Translations under genes and position numbers: made by a program | Part shown: in pieces, positions 1 through 11,794 of the stretch | Numbering within the stretch: position 1 is the first letter of the stretch | How the letters are laid out: the number at the start of each line of letters is the position of its first letter | Notes under the pieces: generated by a model | Database searches by the model: none | Seen by the model: only the letters and a program-made list of their open reading frames with translations | What the model was told of the DNA's origin: nothing | Origin: Pomphorhynchus laevis | Lineage: Eukaryota > Acanthocephala > Palaeacanthocephala > Echinorhynchida > Pomphorhynchidae | DNA: 64,000 bases | Reading direction: 5' to 3' | Assembly (NCBI GenBank): GCA_012934845.2 | Contig: WNNJ02002097.1 | Coordinates: forward strand, 124,001 to 188,000

Positions 1-218
1 AAATTTGTAAAACGATAATTCTGTTCAAATATTAGCCCTACAATTGAATCCATAATAAACAATTTTTTAATGTTATTTGATATCATCTGTATAAATTGTT
101 TAATTTTGTCAATTGTTCGATCAATCCCTTTGACTTTGATTACATCACGTTGATTTTAAATAGTTGATACTGATCCAAATAATTATTAGAGCTGGATCAA
201 ATAAAAGAGTAAATTATT

Positions 219-300
219 TTTGATATTTCGCTAACTTCTGTTAGTATCTTCAGAAAATTACAAGAAGATAAAGATGCTAACAGAAGTTAGCGAAATATCA
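219..300. ncRNA. Hammerhead-like motif, inverted pair
   Basis: On the minus strand CTGAAGA (253-247) is followed by a six-pair stem closed by AGAA (ACTAAC or GCTAAC with GTTAGC) and GAAA (229-226), then TATC. This is the CUGANGA...stem II...GAAA order of a hammerhead core with one extra base before stem II. A plus-strand copy of the same stem and GAAATATC follows at 271-300, so the two form a foldback. No convincing stem I or cleavage-side stem III is seen. This core type is often carried by Penelope-like elements, so it is probably a remnant of one, not an active ribozyme. Confidence 0.4.
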
Positions 301-574
301 AAAATAATTTCTTTTTTCCTTTGATCCGGCTTTAATAATTATTTATCAATAATGGATCAGTATCAACTATTTAAAATAATTTCAATTCTATTGTATATGC
401 TGATTTTTTATCATTCCTACTTTTATAATTCCATAGGAAGGTTGTATTGACCTTAGTAAATAATAAAGTTCTATTGACTTTTTTATTTTATAGTTAAATT
501 TTTAATTTTACTCAAAATAAATATACAGTAAAAAATATTAAATTATTATTGGATTTGGATTAAAGAAAGAGGAT

Positions 575-615
575 TTTTTGATATTTCGCTAACTTCTGTT
601 AGCATATTCAGAAAA
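575..615 (-). ncRNA. Hammerhead-like motif, degenerate third copy
   Basis: This repeats the minus-strand sequence at 219-255: GCTAAC, AGAA, GTTAGC and GAAATATC are kept, but the first box reads CTGAATA instead of CTGAAGA. It shows the motif is a repeated unit in this region and not a chance hairpin. Confidence 0.35.
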
Positions 616-3022
616 TTACAATGTTTTTTTATATGCATGCTTATATAAAAAAGTTCAAAACGATCGCTGCCATTTGCTTTGGGATTAATGACTGATACAT
701 TATATCAAATATCATGTCATCTTTTTAGTGCATATCGTGATAAAAATAGTTGATTGATGACAACATCATCATTAAAGGTAATTTAAAAAATTACCTTTAA
801 AAAAAGCCGTCTCATGATTATACGTTTTCAAAGCGAATTAAAATTTTAATTAATAGCACATATTAAACAAACAATATATCTTATATCATATATTCATATA
901 AAATATATTTTATTCAAAATTATATATTTATTACATTGAATTAATTTTATATTTATAATATAAAAATAGAAGAGCTAAGAATATATATTATAACAAATTT
1001 AATGACTAATATTAAAATAATTTATATCGGAATATAAAATATAAATTATTATAGGAATGTTTTTAAAGAATATTACATGTACTATTTATCTTATTCCTTC
1101 TTTATTAGGCATTATAATTCAGTGATCCTTTTAAAGTTTTATTTATACATTATAAAGCAGGATAATTTTCATGAAAAAGTATCATGAACAAAACACAGTC
1201 AAGATTTGAACAGTCTTAAGTGGTCAATAATGCGATTACTAATTACTCATTGTTATCATCATGAAAAATAGAAGTGAAGTTATACCTATACTGTCATTTA
1301 GTGAAAATTTTACAAAAATTATATACGAAAATTATCTAAAAATTTTCTCTATTAGAAAATATCAATCCCTTTTGTATATAACGTCTCATGGTATTTTTAT
1401 ATTTTGAAAATAACTTACAAATTATAGAAGGTAGATATTCGTTGGATAATATTCTGGGTTACCGCTGATAAATGCGTAAGTGAGAGAACCGGCTTTAACT
1501 TTTGTTCTATAAGTTTTATCTTTGAAAATAAAAATGTTCAATAAATGAATTCACAAAAATAATTGCTATAAATACAGCAATGAAATGTACGACATTTTCG
1601 TACGACATTAATGAAATTGCTTTAGATTTATGTAAATAGCACTAATCGGTGAAAGTTAAATTTCAGTTATTTTAATATCAAAATATATAAAAGTATTTTA
1701 AAATTAATATTAAACTAATATTAATATTAATTTAGTGAAATAACTAGATTATTACTTTAAATACATGCGGAGAATACTAAATGATAAAAATCACTTCGGC
1801 TTTTTCAATATACAAGAACTTCCAAGACACGGAGTTTATTAATTTACGTTTCTAACCATTTTTTGGTTTTCTGATCTGTAAACTGAAATTAAATAATAAC
1901 TTAAATAATAATATTAAATAAAATCAAGATAATAACTTAATAAACGACTTCTCGTGAAGTTGTATACGAAAATTATTGTTACACTATAGAATTATGTTTA
2001 AGAAGTAAACATGCCGATGTCTATCAGATCATTTAAAGATGGTTGGAAATGCCATTAAAAGATGAAAATTTATTGATGACATTTTTATTGATATTTTTGA
2101 TTATCATCTTTATTCGTAAATAGGGAAACCTATTTATAAAAAAATTATGAAGTTATGAAATCTATCCAAATCATACCACCGCAAATCAATAGATCGTTCA
2201 ATGTTTGAAATTAATCACTAGTTTTGAACCTAATATCCTAAGCAATTACTCGGATTACTTTCGAAAGAATTTCAATGTTTATTAAAACCCTAACATTATA
2301 ATAGCGACAATGTCGCTAACTATGTCCCTAACTATTCAATGTCGCTGACTATGCGATTTCGCTGAATTTCATTGATTTCTAACTAAAGTTTAAGATCTAA
2401 CTAAAGATTAATATCAAATACACAGAATTGATGCGAACAATTGATGATCGGCAAATTTAATTTATATCTTTTAACATTTTATTTTTAATTTTTATCTAGT
2501 TTGAAATTACTATAAAGTTAAAAGTTTTACTCAAATTTGCAAGGCCTGAACATTAAAATATATTATTTTAATTATGTTTTAAATTAATTATATCGATTTG
2601 TGCAATAATACAAAATACAAATCAAAACTATTAAAATATGAAATTACGTAAACATTTAAATTACTTAAACAAGTATAAAAATTTATATTTGTTTAAAAAT
2701 ATAAATATACTTTTATATACTATACAAATATAGTTTATATTTGTTATTAGATGATTTAATAACCGGACATAATTTTTAATTTTTCAAATCAAGTTAAATC
2801 GCCAAATTATTAATTATTTAATTGACTTATTTAAATATTTTATTAAATAATTGAATAAATATTAATAAATTAATTTAAATAAATTTCAATTATTAACAGT
2901 TAAATCGCCAAATTATTAATTATTTAATTGACTTATTAAATAATTGAATAATTAAATAATTGACTTTATTAAATAATTGAATAATTATAAATAAATTAAA
3001 TTATTTAATAATATAATTGTAC

Positions 3023-6000
3023 CTTTGACTTGAGATCCTTTATAATAAGCTGCATTTCAGGTAGAGTTTTTGTTCGATTCGGATCACTTGATTTTTCCAT
3101 AAATTTGTTCTTACGAGATGGAATAAACACATCTTCGTCGAGTAATTCTAGTAATTTGTGCTGTTGCAATAACGCTTCACTTTCTTCTAATTCAATATCA
3201 TCATTGCCTCGAGTATCCCATTCACCGCGATTTTTATGGTAGAAGTTATCTTTAAAATCTCCCCAATGTATTTGGTTTTCTTCGTTCTTATCACTAAATT
3301 AAAAACCAAATTAAATTTAAATAATATTTAAAAATTATTTTATAAAAAGTTGAATTAATTGCTAAAAAGTTGAATTTTTGTTCGTTAATTAAAGTTAATT
3401 TTTGTTCGTTTAATTCAACGGTAAGAGAAAAGTATTTAATAAAAATATAATTAATAAAATATTAATTAATTCAAATTAATTCTTAATAATTAAAATTTTT
3501 AAATTAACTTGATTTGTAATTAATTTAAAATTACTTTCAATTATTTAAAATTTAATTAATTGTAATATTACAGACCCTACAATGTTATAAATTCCTTGTA
3601 GACCCTATAATTCTCACAGTGGTAAATTTGTTTTGTTTTCCTAATGATATTTACCGACACATTAGATAACTCATTTTTGTATTCTTGGATATATTGCAAC
3701 AAAATTCCTTTTTTCACCGATATTCTGCGGTATGGCACTGTTTTATTTTATTCACAGTAGTGAATAAAACAAAAAAATAAATAATATACTTGATATTGTC
3801 TTCCTTTCATGTTAAAAATCGTATAGTATTCAAGTTATCGGAAAGTTATTTTAAATTATACATTAAATATTTATAATTGTATAAAAATTATACAATTTAT
3901 ATTATTAGATAACTTTAATAAGCTTGAAATTTGTATAAAACTTTAATTTGTTTGAAATAATGACTTAAATGTTTAAGCATCTTATTAAATTACATTGTGC
4001 AAAATATAAACTTGTAGAATGAATATCTGCGAATCCCAAAAATAGTCCGATTAGATCCAATTGGGTTCGCATAAGCTAGTAAACGAAAAATCCATAAAGG
4101 CAAGGAGCGTAAACTAAATTAAGAGCAAATAGCGTTTTTATTATTGTCAGGTAACTCTTTTTATATATAAAGGGATATTTTTTTACTCGTTAATTTACCC
4201 GAGTAAAAATGGCATTGTTGTAATAAGAGAATATTTTTCCCGTAAATTAGTGTGCCAGTAAAAAAGAAAGAAATATAAGAACGAAATAATCGAGGATTAG
4301 GGTTTTATTCAAAATATTTTAGGTATTAAAACAATATTTTCATTGAAAGCATTTTTGATGTAAATTTTTTAACTTTTGAATAGCAGAACATACGTTTTCT
4401 TTTCTTCGTCGCTTTCCAAAAACGTTTCCAAGTTGTGGTCTCGGTTTGCTAGATAACCGACGTTTCCTAAATCATCGTCTTCATCGCTCGTTGTGTCGAT
4501 TGCCTAAAATTAAATATTCAAAATACAAAACGAATCAAAATACAATTAAAATAAACAAACAAACGTTAACAAAACTTCTCAAACAAGCAGTCATTAAATA
4601 AAAAAAATCAACAAGCATTTATTCATAGTTTTAATATATTAAACTCGGATTCACAATATTGTATTAAAACATAGAAGATATATAGTCATCTAACTTACAT
4701 TACATTATTTTTTAAAATGAATTATTAAATCTACATTAGCAAGTTTGTTAAACTCGGATTAGCTGATAATTAATTGATTGTTAGCTGATAATTTACTAAA
4801 TAATTAATTTCTATTTAGTTTTAAAATATTCGTAATACTTGAAATTAAAAGCAGTAATATTTAAAGGTTATGAAATAACCTTTATCATTTATTCAATTAT
4901 CAATTTAATTCTAATAAAAGACAGTTAAAGTTGGAATTATATTTAAAATTATGAAGTCTTGAATGATACAAATCTTAATTTTAATGCATTTTATGTATCT
5001 GTTGTAAATCAGGATAAGATTTAGGTAACCAGAATTTAAGTTCAGAATAAAGAATTGTGATTTAGGTATTTTTCGAAAATTTAAGAACATTAACTTCAAT
5101 AAAGCATATAAACATCAATATAAAATATATGAAATAAAATGATAAGATTACTTTTATAGTAAATGTCTTTTATTTTTAAAATATTAAATGTTGGCTTTTA
5201 CGGCCAACGCATACTAAAACAAGAGAATTTAGTTATAATATGCAATAAAACATTTATACGAACATCAGGCATTAAAGCAATTTTAATAGAAATTTTGTAA
5301 TAAACAATTATCTATTACATTATTGTAATCCAGCAAAGAGTCGTTGTCTGAATCGGAGACTAAAGCCTGGCCTTGATACTAAATTCAATAATAAAGAAAT
5401 AAGAAGAATTGGAGTTAATAATAAATAATAATAAATAAGAATTTAAAAGGCAATTTATAAAAAGTCAATAAATTAGTTAAAGTCAATTTATTTACAAAAA
5501 TAAATTCTTTACAAAATCAATAAATTATTTATAAAGTCAATTTATAAAAAATTGATAAATTACTTACAAAGACAATTTTAATAGTCAATAATTTATTTAA
5601 AGTCAATTTATTTACAAAAATAAATTATTTACAAAGTCAATAAATTATTTATAAAGTCAATTTATAAAAAGTCAATAAATTATTTACAAAGTCAATAAAT
5701 AAAGTAAATAATTAAACAAAGTCCGTAAATAAATAAAGTCAATAAATAAACAAATACAATTTATAAAACGTCAATAAATTATTTACAAAGTAAAATTGAC
5801 TTTATAAATAAAATATAAATAATTAATATTATTTATTATATAAAATATAATATAATTGACTTTATATTTTTTATTGACTTTGTTTATAGTCAATAAACAC
5901 AGATAATAAACAAAGTCAATAGATAAAGTAAATAAATAAACAAACTCAGTAAAAAATGAAGTTAATAAATAAACAAAGTCAATATATAAATAGTAGTTTT

Positions 6001-7414
6001 TGTGAACAAACTACTGTTTTACAATGAATTTGCACTACATAGTAAATTCAACTGTAAGGCAATTATTAATATCTTAGAAAAATAACCATTAGGTATCTTA
6101 TATGTCGTTTTTATACATAAAAATTCTTTATATTAATAATTCTCTTCTATCGTATACAAAGCAATTACTGAATTTCTCACAACTTTCAATACAACCCATA
6201 TGTTTAAGCCAACATATGGGTTGAATAAAATAACTAATAGGTATCTTATATGTCATTTTTATACATATTCTTAAAATTCCTTAATGCATTAAAAACGGTA
6301 AAATGATAAAGAAACTTCTTGGATACTGAATTAATAATTTGTTAATTTTAACTCATTGAAATTTAAAATTCCATTTTTATAAATGATCTTTTAATTTAAA
6401 AGCCTTTTCAAAAACATAATTTTAAAATGAAATTATGCATAGCTAAATTTAATTTATTTTTTGAATTAAAATAATAATTTGTATTAATGAACATATTGAT
6501 TTCAAATCGTAATTATATTGTATTTGGCTAAAATAAATTTAATTTAAATCGAAAAAATCCTAAATTATTGATCAGTTGAATAAAAATGACATAATAGTAT
6601 GAATTTAAATTTCTTATACTTTATTAAAAGTAGCATAATGTTATTAAATATAATAATTAAATATAATTCATTATCAAAATATCGTTATGTTCTAAAGCAA
6701 ATATTCATTAGCACATGAATATAATTAAATATACACTGGAAGTATACACTGTGATTTTGTGATATTTATATCACAATATACACTGTGATATTCGTATCAC
6801 ACTGATGAGTCATTGTTAGTTTACGCAACCGTATATCGGTCCTCTCTGCCTCCAGCAGTGGAGGTACCCGTTACTGATGAGTCTAAGCAAAAATCAGATT
6901 GAATGAAACACTGCATTTAACACAGTACTAATTTAATAATTTTAAATATCAATTATAAATTATATCAATAATTTTCATTTTCAGCGAATTTTTATGACGT
7001 CGGGGATGGTGATCTGAAAAAAAACAGAAAACAAACACAGCCTGATGCTGTGCAGTTTCGTCATTATTTAGACTCATCAGTACCGGATACAGGTATCCCG
7101 TACTGATGAGTCTAAAACAATGACGAAACGGCACAGCATTAGGCTGTGTTTGTTTTCTGTTTTATTTCAGCTCACCATCCCTGACGACAAATAAATAGTT
7201 TTATAATATTTAAATAAAGGATTAGTTAAAATATCATGTAAATCAAGCATTTAACTAAAGCAGACATTTTTGTTCTAATGCGGGTTTAAAAGCTACATAC
7301 CGCGACAGATTGTTGAATGTCATTAAAGAATTTCGAGCAAGCATCTTCAGTGTCGACTTCTTGATTTTCAGCATCATTATTTACAAGACGCTTCAGAAAT
7401 TTCTTCGAAGGCAT
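3023..7414 (-). CDS. SAS10/UTP3-like nucleolar protein, 5' exons 1-4
   Basis: A spliced host gene; four exons join in phase. Exon 1 is 7414-7301 (start MPSKKFLKRL, 38 codons, donor GTATGT). Exon 2 is 5378-5319 (20 codons). Exon 3 is 4503-4394 (36 codons plus 2 bases, donor GTATGT). Exon 4 is 3293-3023 (completes a codon, then 90 codons, donor GTACAA). All acceptors end TTTAG or TTTTAG. The 185 residues are acidic at the start (SDSDNDS, TTSDEDDD), then have a WGDFK..FY segment, a helical LLQQHKLLELLDED stretch and LPEMQLIIKDLKSK. That order matches SAS10/UTP3 family proteins: acidic N terminus, WG-K-YY motif, SPELL-LIEDLK. In known members this protein is part of the small-subunit processome that matures 18S rRNA in the nucleolus. 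The downstream conserved SAS10 core is not in the window. The gene structure is solid; the family name is by eye. Intron 1 (5379-7300) carries hammerhead-like sequences. Confidence 0.62.
5450..5995. repeat. GTCAATAAAT-type minisatellite in intron 1
   Basis: Irregular tandem copies of AAAGTCAATAAATTATTTA and close variants fill this stretch of host intron 1. Units vary in length and drift in sequence. No coding or RNA signal is seen. Confidence 0.7.
6192..6223. repeat. Perfect 13-bp hairpin between two 35-bp direct copies
   Basis: CAACCCATATGTT (6192-6204) and AACATATGGGTTG (6211-6223) are perfect inverse complements around TAAGCC. The pair sits between two near-identical stretches, AGGTATCTTATATGTC at about 6,092 and again at about 6,240, so a short palindromic unit and its flanks seem to have been duplicated inside the intron. 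Confidence 0.6.
6801..6930 (+). ncRNA. Two degenerate hammerhead-like motifs in host intron 1
   Basis: Two plus-strand CTGATGAGTC boxes (6802-6811 and 6874-6883) share the first half of the core of the better copies 200 bp downstream. The second is followed by GAAAC at 6905-6909 and an ACTG/CAGT hairpin, but its stem II does not pair. The first lacks a clean GAAA box. Both look like decayed copies of the paired sequences at 7027-7157. Confidence 0.4.
7027..7090 (-). ncRNA. Hammerhead ribozyme-like sequence, antisense copy of inverted pair
   Basis: Read on the minus strand: CTGATGA (7080-7074), stem II GTC with GAC (7073-7071, 7062-7060) around an 8-base loop, GAAAC (7059-7055), stem III CACAGC with GCTGTG, then a GTT cleavage-type trinucleotide near 7,030. 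All conserved core bases of a hammerhead are present. The host gene runs on this strand, so this copy would be in the pre-mRNA of intron 1. Stem I would use the palindrome at 7081-7102, shared with the partner; pairing with the 3' side after GTT is weak (about three of five pairs). Confidence 0.6.
7091..7157 (+). ncRNA. Hammerhead ribozyme-like sequence, sense copy of inverted pair
   Basis: CTGATGA (7103-7109), stem II GTC/GAC (7110-7112 and 7122-7124), GAAAC (7125-7129), stem III CACAGC/GCTGTG (7132-7137 and 7143-7148), and GTT (7152-7154) at the cleavage position, with the C of GAAAC able to pair to its G. The copy is the mirror of the one at 7027-7090; the two arms extend about 100 bp each (roughly 6,990-7,080 and 7,103-7,193). 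The centre, TACCGGATAC / GTATCCCGTA, is itself a 10-bp hairpin with one mismatch. Confidence 0.6.
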
Positions 7415-8554
7415 CTTAAAAATACATTCGAATGTTTTTTCAATTGAGTATAAAGACACACAGCATTAGGGGTTGTACGCCAGAAAATAAAGAAAGTTTT
7501 ATTTTATTGTGGATTATTTTATGTATCCATAGGTTTAAATATTTATTCGTACTCGAGGTGTGAATAGGGAAATTATTTTCCTAACATCCAAAATTCGCTA
7601 GAATAGATTGGCATGGAAGCGAAGTAAACTTTGAATAGAAAAGATGACGAGCAACACAAAAAATGACTTAAGCAATCAAAGTATTTTAATAAGCCATGCA
7701 AAACATTTAATGATGACGAGCAAAGGGAAAGAGGAAAAAATTAAACTGCCCGACGCTCAAACAATAAAGAGTCAGTAGATCATATCAACTTCAAAAAGAC
7801 AATCACTAGAATCCACATGGTTACAGAGTACATCGCTCTTACGACAGTGCCGAAATGGGACTGGGAAATATTTAATGCTCACTGTATTTTACATCTATAA
7901 ATACTCTTTATTTGGAAATAATAATTCGCATTTCAGCCAACGAAAACTCGATCGTAAAGCTACGTAGCATCCGTTTAACGTATCCGGCATAAGAGAACAA
8001 AATATCAAAAGGCGACATTGCATTAGTCACAAGTTTCCATCATTAGAAAACAACATAACAACGTGGTCTACAATCCATAAATAACATCGGTTCCTAATTC
8101 AATTTTGATGCCAAAACTTTAAAAACACTCGAAAGCCTTTAATTAATTTAGAATTTTTGTTTAAATGGATATTAAATATATTAAATATACTATTAAATAT
8201 ATTCTAATAGTGCTAAGTGATCAGACTCCAAAATAAGTGTTAAACGCAATAAAAATGGTTATAAATATTTCTCTTTTGATTCAAATAAAACTTCATTCGT
8301 TTTAAATTTATTAAAATATTTATGAATAAATATATCTTTTATAAACTAGTCATTGGGCCAAGCCTTCAATTTTAAATTTATAATTAGGAGCTGCATCAAA
8401 TAGCTAAACCAGTTAAAATATTTTATTTATAAAAATTTAATATTTATAAAATATTTTATATGTTCAAATTTAATATTTAGAATAAAAATAGGAAATATAA
8501 TTTCCTGCTGATTTATATGCGATGTTTATATTTTGATAGTCACTGCTAGCATAC
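7415..8554. other. Upstream region of host gene, no gene seen
   Basis: This contains the 5' leader and probably the promoter of the minus-strand SAS10-like gene, but I cannot point to a defined promoter element. No exon, ORF of note or repeat family member is recognised. Composition is AT-rich and mixed. Confidence 0.5.
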
Positions 8555-10575
8555 ATATTTCTAAATAGATTTCTAGAGCAGATCATTAATCTGTGAAATG
8601 TAAGAATATCATACTGTACTATGATATAATCCTAAATACGAATCAACTTAAACAACAACATTCTGCGCCGACGTTAGTACTCAGTGATCATCAAGGCGCG
8701 AGCACTAAGCACTAACGTTTCTACATGATGGAATACTTGGATGGTCTATATAGAATCCAGCTACATGTTGAAAAATGGCACGAAACTTTGCTGCGAATTT
8801 ATAAACTCCTTGCCGGTCAAATACTTCGGAATAGATTAAGAGAGCAGGCTATTTAATCTGTGAAATTTAAGGATGCACTACTGCGCGGTGCTTTAATCTT
8901 AAATATGTGTCGGTGAACTAATGAACGAATATCGTAACGAACTAGTTGCAACACGAACTACCAATAAACACCATCATGCGCCGACGTCATTACTCAGTCA
9001 ATCTTCAGAAAGCAGGTAAGCACTAACGTTTCAACATGCTGTAATTCTAGGATGGTGTATAAGAAATCCACCAAGTCGTTAAAAGTCGCACGAAACTTCT
9101 GCGAATTTATAGACTCCTTACGGGTCTAACACTTTTCGAAATAGATATCCAGAGAAGGTCTTTTAATCTGTGAAATGTAGGGATGTTATACTGCTCTATA
9201 CTTTAATCCTAAACATGCGTCTCCAAACTAGTGTACTGATATCGTCACAAACTAGTTGCAACACTATCTAAGCACCAGCATCATCTGGCGCCGGCATTAG
9301 TACTCAACGGATCATCAGGGCCAGACACTGATCACTAACGTTTTAAGATGCTGTAATACTTGGATGGTATATAAGAAATCAGGCAAGTCGTTGAAAAATT
9401 GTACGAGACTCCTGCAAATTTATAGACTCCTTACCTGTCTAACACTTTTCGAAATAGATATCCGGAGCAGGTCTTTTAATCGGTGAAATTTTTGATGTTA
9501 TACTGCTCTGTGCTTCAATCCTAAACGTGTGCCTGCAAACTAGTGAACAAATATCGTAACGAAGCAGTTCTCCCATCAACTAACCGCTAACAACATTCTT
9601 CGCCAACGATAGTACTCAGTGGATTTTCAGGGTGCAGACACTGAGCACTAACGTTTCAACTTGCTGTAATACATTCACATGTATTAAATTCAACATGATG
9701 TAATATAGTATATATTAAATATAATATTTATTATATATAATATATTTAAATGTAAGGATGTTATAATGCTCTATGCTGTTATCATTGGCATTTATAGCAG
9801 ACTAGTGTACGAATATCGTCATGATCCAGTTGCCACGCGATCTAACCACTAACATCATAATCAACCGATGATGATGCTCAGTTGATCTTCAGGACGCAGG
9901 CACTGAGCACTACCGTTTCAACATACTGTAATATATGGATCATCTATATAGAATCCAGCGAGTCGTTGAAAAATTACACGAACAAAATGGATCGGTAAGG
10001 AATCTTCAGATATGCAGGAGTTTCGTGCAATTTTTCAACAACTTGCTGGATTTTTTATACACCATCTGAGTATTACGGCATGTTGAAACGTTAGTGCTCA
10101 GTACCTGCGCCCTCCAGATTGACTGAGTACTGACGTCAGCCCAGAATGATGTTGTTGGCTAGATTGTGTTGCAACTGATTCGTAACGATATTTGTACACC
10201 AGTTTGCAGACACATGTTTAATATTAAAGCATAGAGCAGTATAACATCAAAAATTTCACATTAAAATAAACTGCTTAAGAAATCTACTTCGAAAAGTGTC
10301 AGACCGTTAAGGAGTCTATAAATTCGCAGGATGTTTTCGTGCAATTGTTCAACGATTAGCTGGATTCCAAATTGAGCATTTAAGCATTACAGCATGTTGA
10401 AACGTTAGTGCTCAGTGACCGCCCCCTGAAGATCCACTGATTTCTGACGTCGGCACAGAATGACGTTTGTTGGTTATGTCATGTTGCAACTAGTTTGTGG
10501 CGATATTCGTACACTAGTTAGCGAACGCATATTTAGGATAAAAGTATATAACAGTATAATATCTTTACATTTCAG
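8555..10575. repeat. Satellite, about 312-bp unit, five direct and two inverted units
   Basis: The marker ACTAACGTTT (variants) recurs at about 8711, 9022, 9334, 9647 and 9909, giving spacings of 311, 312, 313 and 262. It then appears as its complement at about 10,089 and 10,403 (314 apart). Each unit also carries GCACGAAACT, AGACTCCTTACCGGTCTAAC, CTAGTTGCAACAC and CGCCGAC blocks. The fifth direct unit is short, holding an AT-rich insertion near 9,690-9,750. The orientation switches at about 10,000. No ORF is kept across units, so this is non-coding satellite DNA. Confidence 0.85.
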
Positions 10576-11794
10576 AGGTTAATATTTCTATTATACGCAA
10601 GAAGAGTTTTCGATACAAAAGCAAATACAGTAAAACAAATATAATGCGCTTACAGTATACAGTAAAACCACATACTGTTTTAAATATTTTTCGCTTTTCT
10701 CTGTGGTTTACGCTACTTTCAAATGCAAAAAATATATTAGTTATCTCAAATATATAAGGTAGATTGATTGATTGATTTAATTGATTAAATTAAATAATTG
10801 ATTAATCTAATTGATAATAATAATTGATTGATTGATTGATTTAATTGATTAAATTAAATAATTAATTAAATAATTGATTAATCTAATCATTGATTGATTA
10901 GATTTAAATATAAGATATAGTTCAATAAAAATTGTCAAATATTAAATATTTTTTAAATTACATTGTAAATTAATATTATATTTAATACATATAACGTATA
11001 AATACATATATTATTCTATTTATTATATAAATTATTAATATATTTTTAATAAAAGAATTCTCTCAGCATAAAGGCATCAGTTCCAACTGAATACACAAGT
11101 TCAAGCAAGCTTACGTAATACGACGCTATAAACCTATTTTTCATTTTTAAAAGAATTATTATTCATTCAAAATTACAACATATTTTTATGTATAGGACAA
11201 TTATTTAAATTATTTATTACAATAAATAATTAAATGATAAAAAATAAATGATAATAAATTATTTATTAAATTTGTTTTATATCACAAATGCAAAAAACCT
11301 TAAAAATAAAAGCGTAAAATAAATCCGAAAGAAGGAAATATCTTTTGCAAATAAGATGTACGTCAAAATACGTATAAAAATACGTCAAAATACGTTTTAA
11401 AATACGTCACGAACCCTTATCTTGTTATACATTATTTAATAATTTTATCATTTAAATATTATTTGTACATTCAATGCTGCTAACTTATATACTTATTTTT
11501 ATTGTGAATAGATTCAATAAAAAACTTCATTGTTATTCAGTTTATTAAAATATTCTTTCATTGCACTATGAAACTAACGATCTCAAAATTATTAATTCTA
11601 ATTTTTGTTTATTACATCACAACGCTCTTGTGGTTTCACTAATCATATGCAAATATTTATTAAATAGATTTACATTTGGAGTTCACGTGATTTGCGCATC
11701 ACCTTAAGTCTTAAATTGGCAAAAGTGGCTGTACTGTGTTGTCAGGGCTTTTCGGCGAGCATCAAATTGAAGAATTTCAGTTTATGTAGCTTGA
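10576..11794. other. AT-rich spacer with ATTGATTG repeats
   Basis: ATTGATTGATT and ATTAAATAATTG runs occupy about 10,765-10,910. The remainder is AT-rich with short TACGTCAAAATACGT repeats near 11,360-11,410. No coding signal is seen. Confidence 0.6.

Larger units (their letters stand above)
1..3022. other. AT-rich non-coding DNA beyond host exon 4
   Basis: No further exon is visible here on either strand. By position this should be intron 4 of the minus-strand host gene or sequence beyond it. It is very AT-rich, with AATTATTTAAT-type runs from about 2,800 to 3,010. The only organised pieces I see are three related hairpin sequences at 219-300 and 575-615, listed separately. The rest of the host gene must lie left of the window or in exons too short or divergent to spot. 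Confidence 0.6.

Noticed and set aside
8555-10575. Satellite units as hammerhead-bearing repeats
   Set aside because: GCACGAAACT occurs in each unit, but no CTGANGA box lies at a suitable distance on the same strand.
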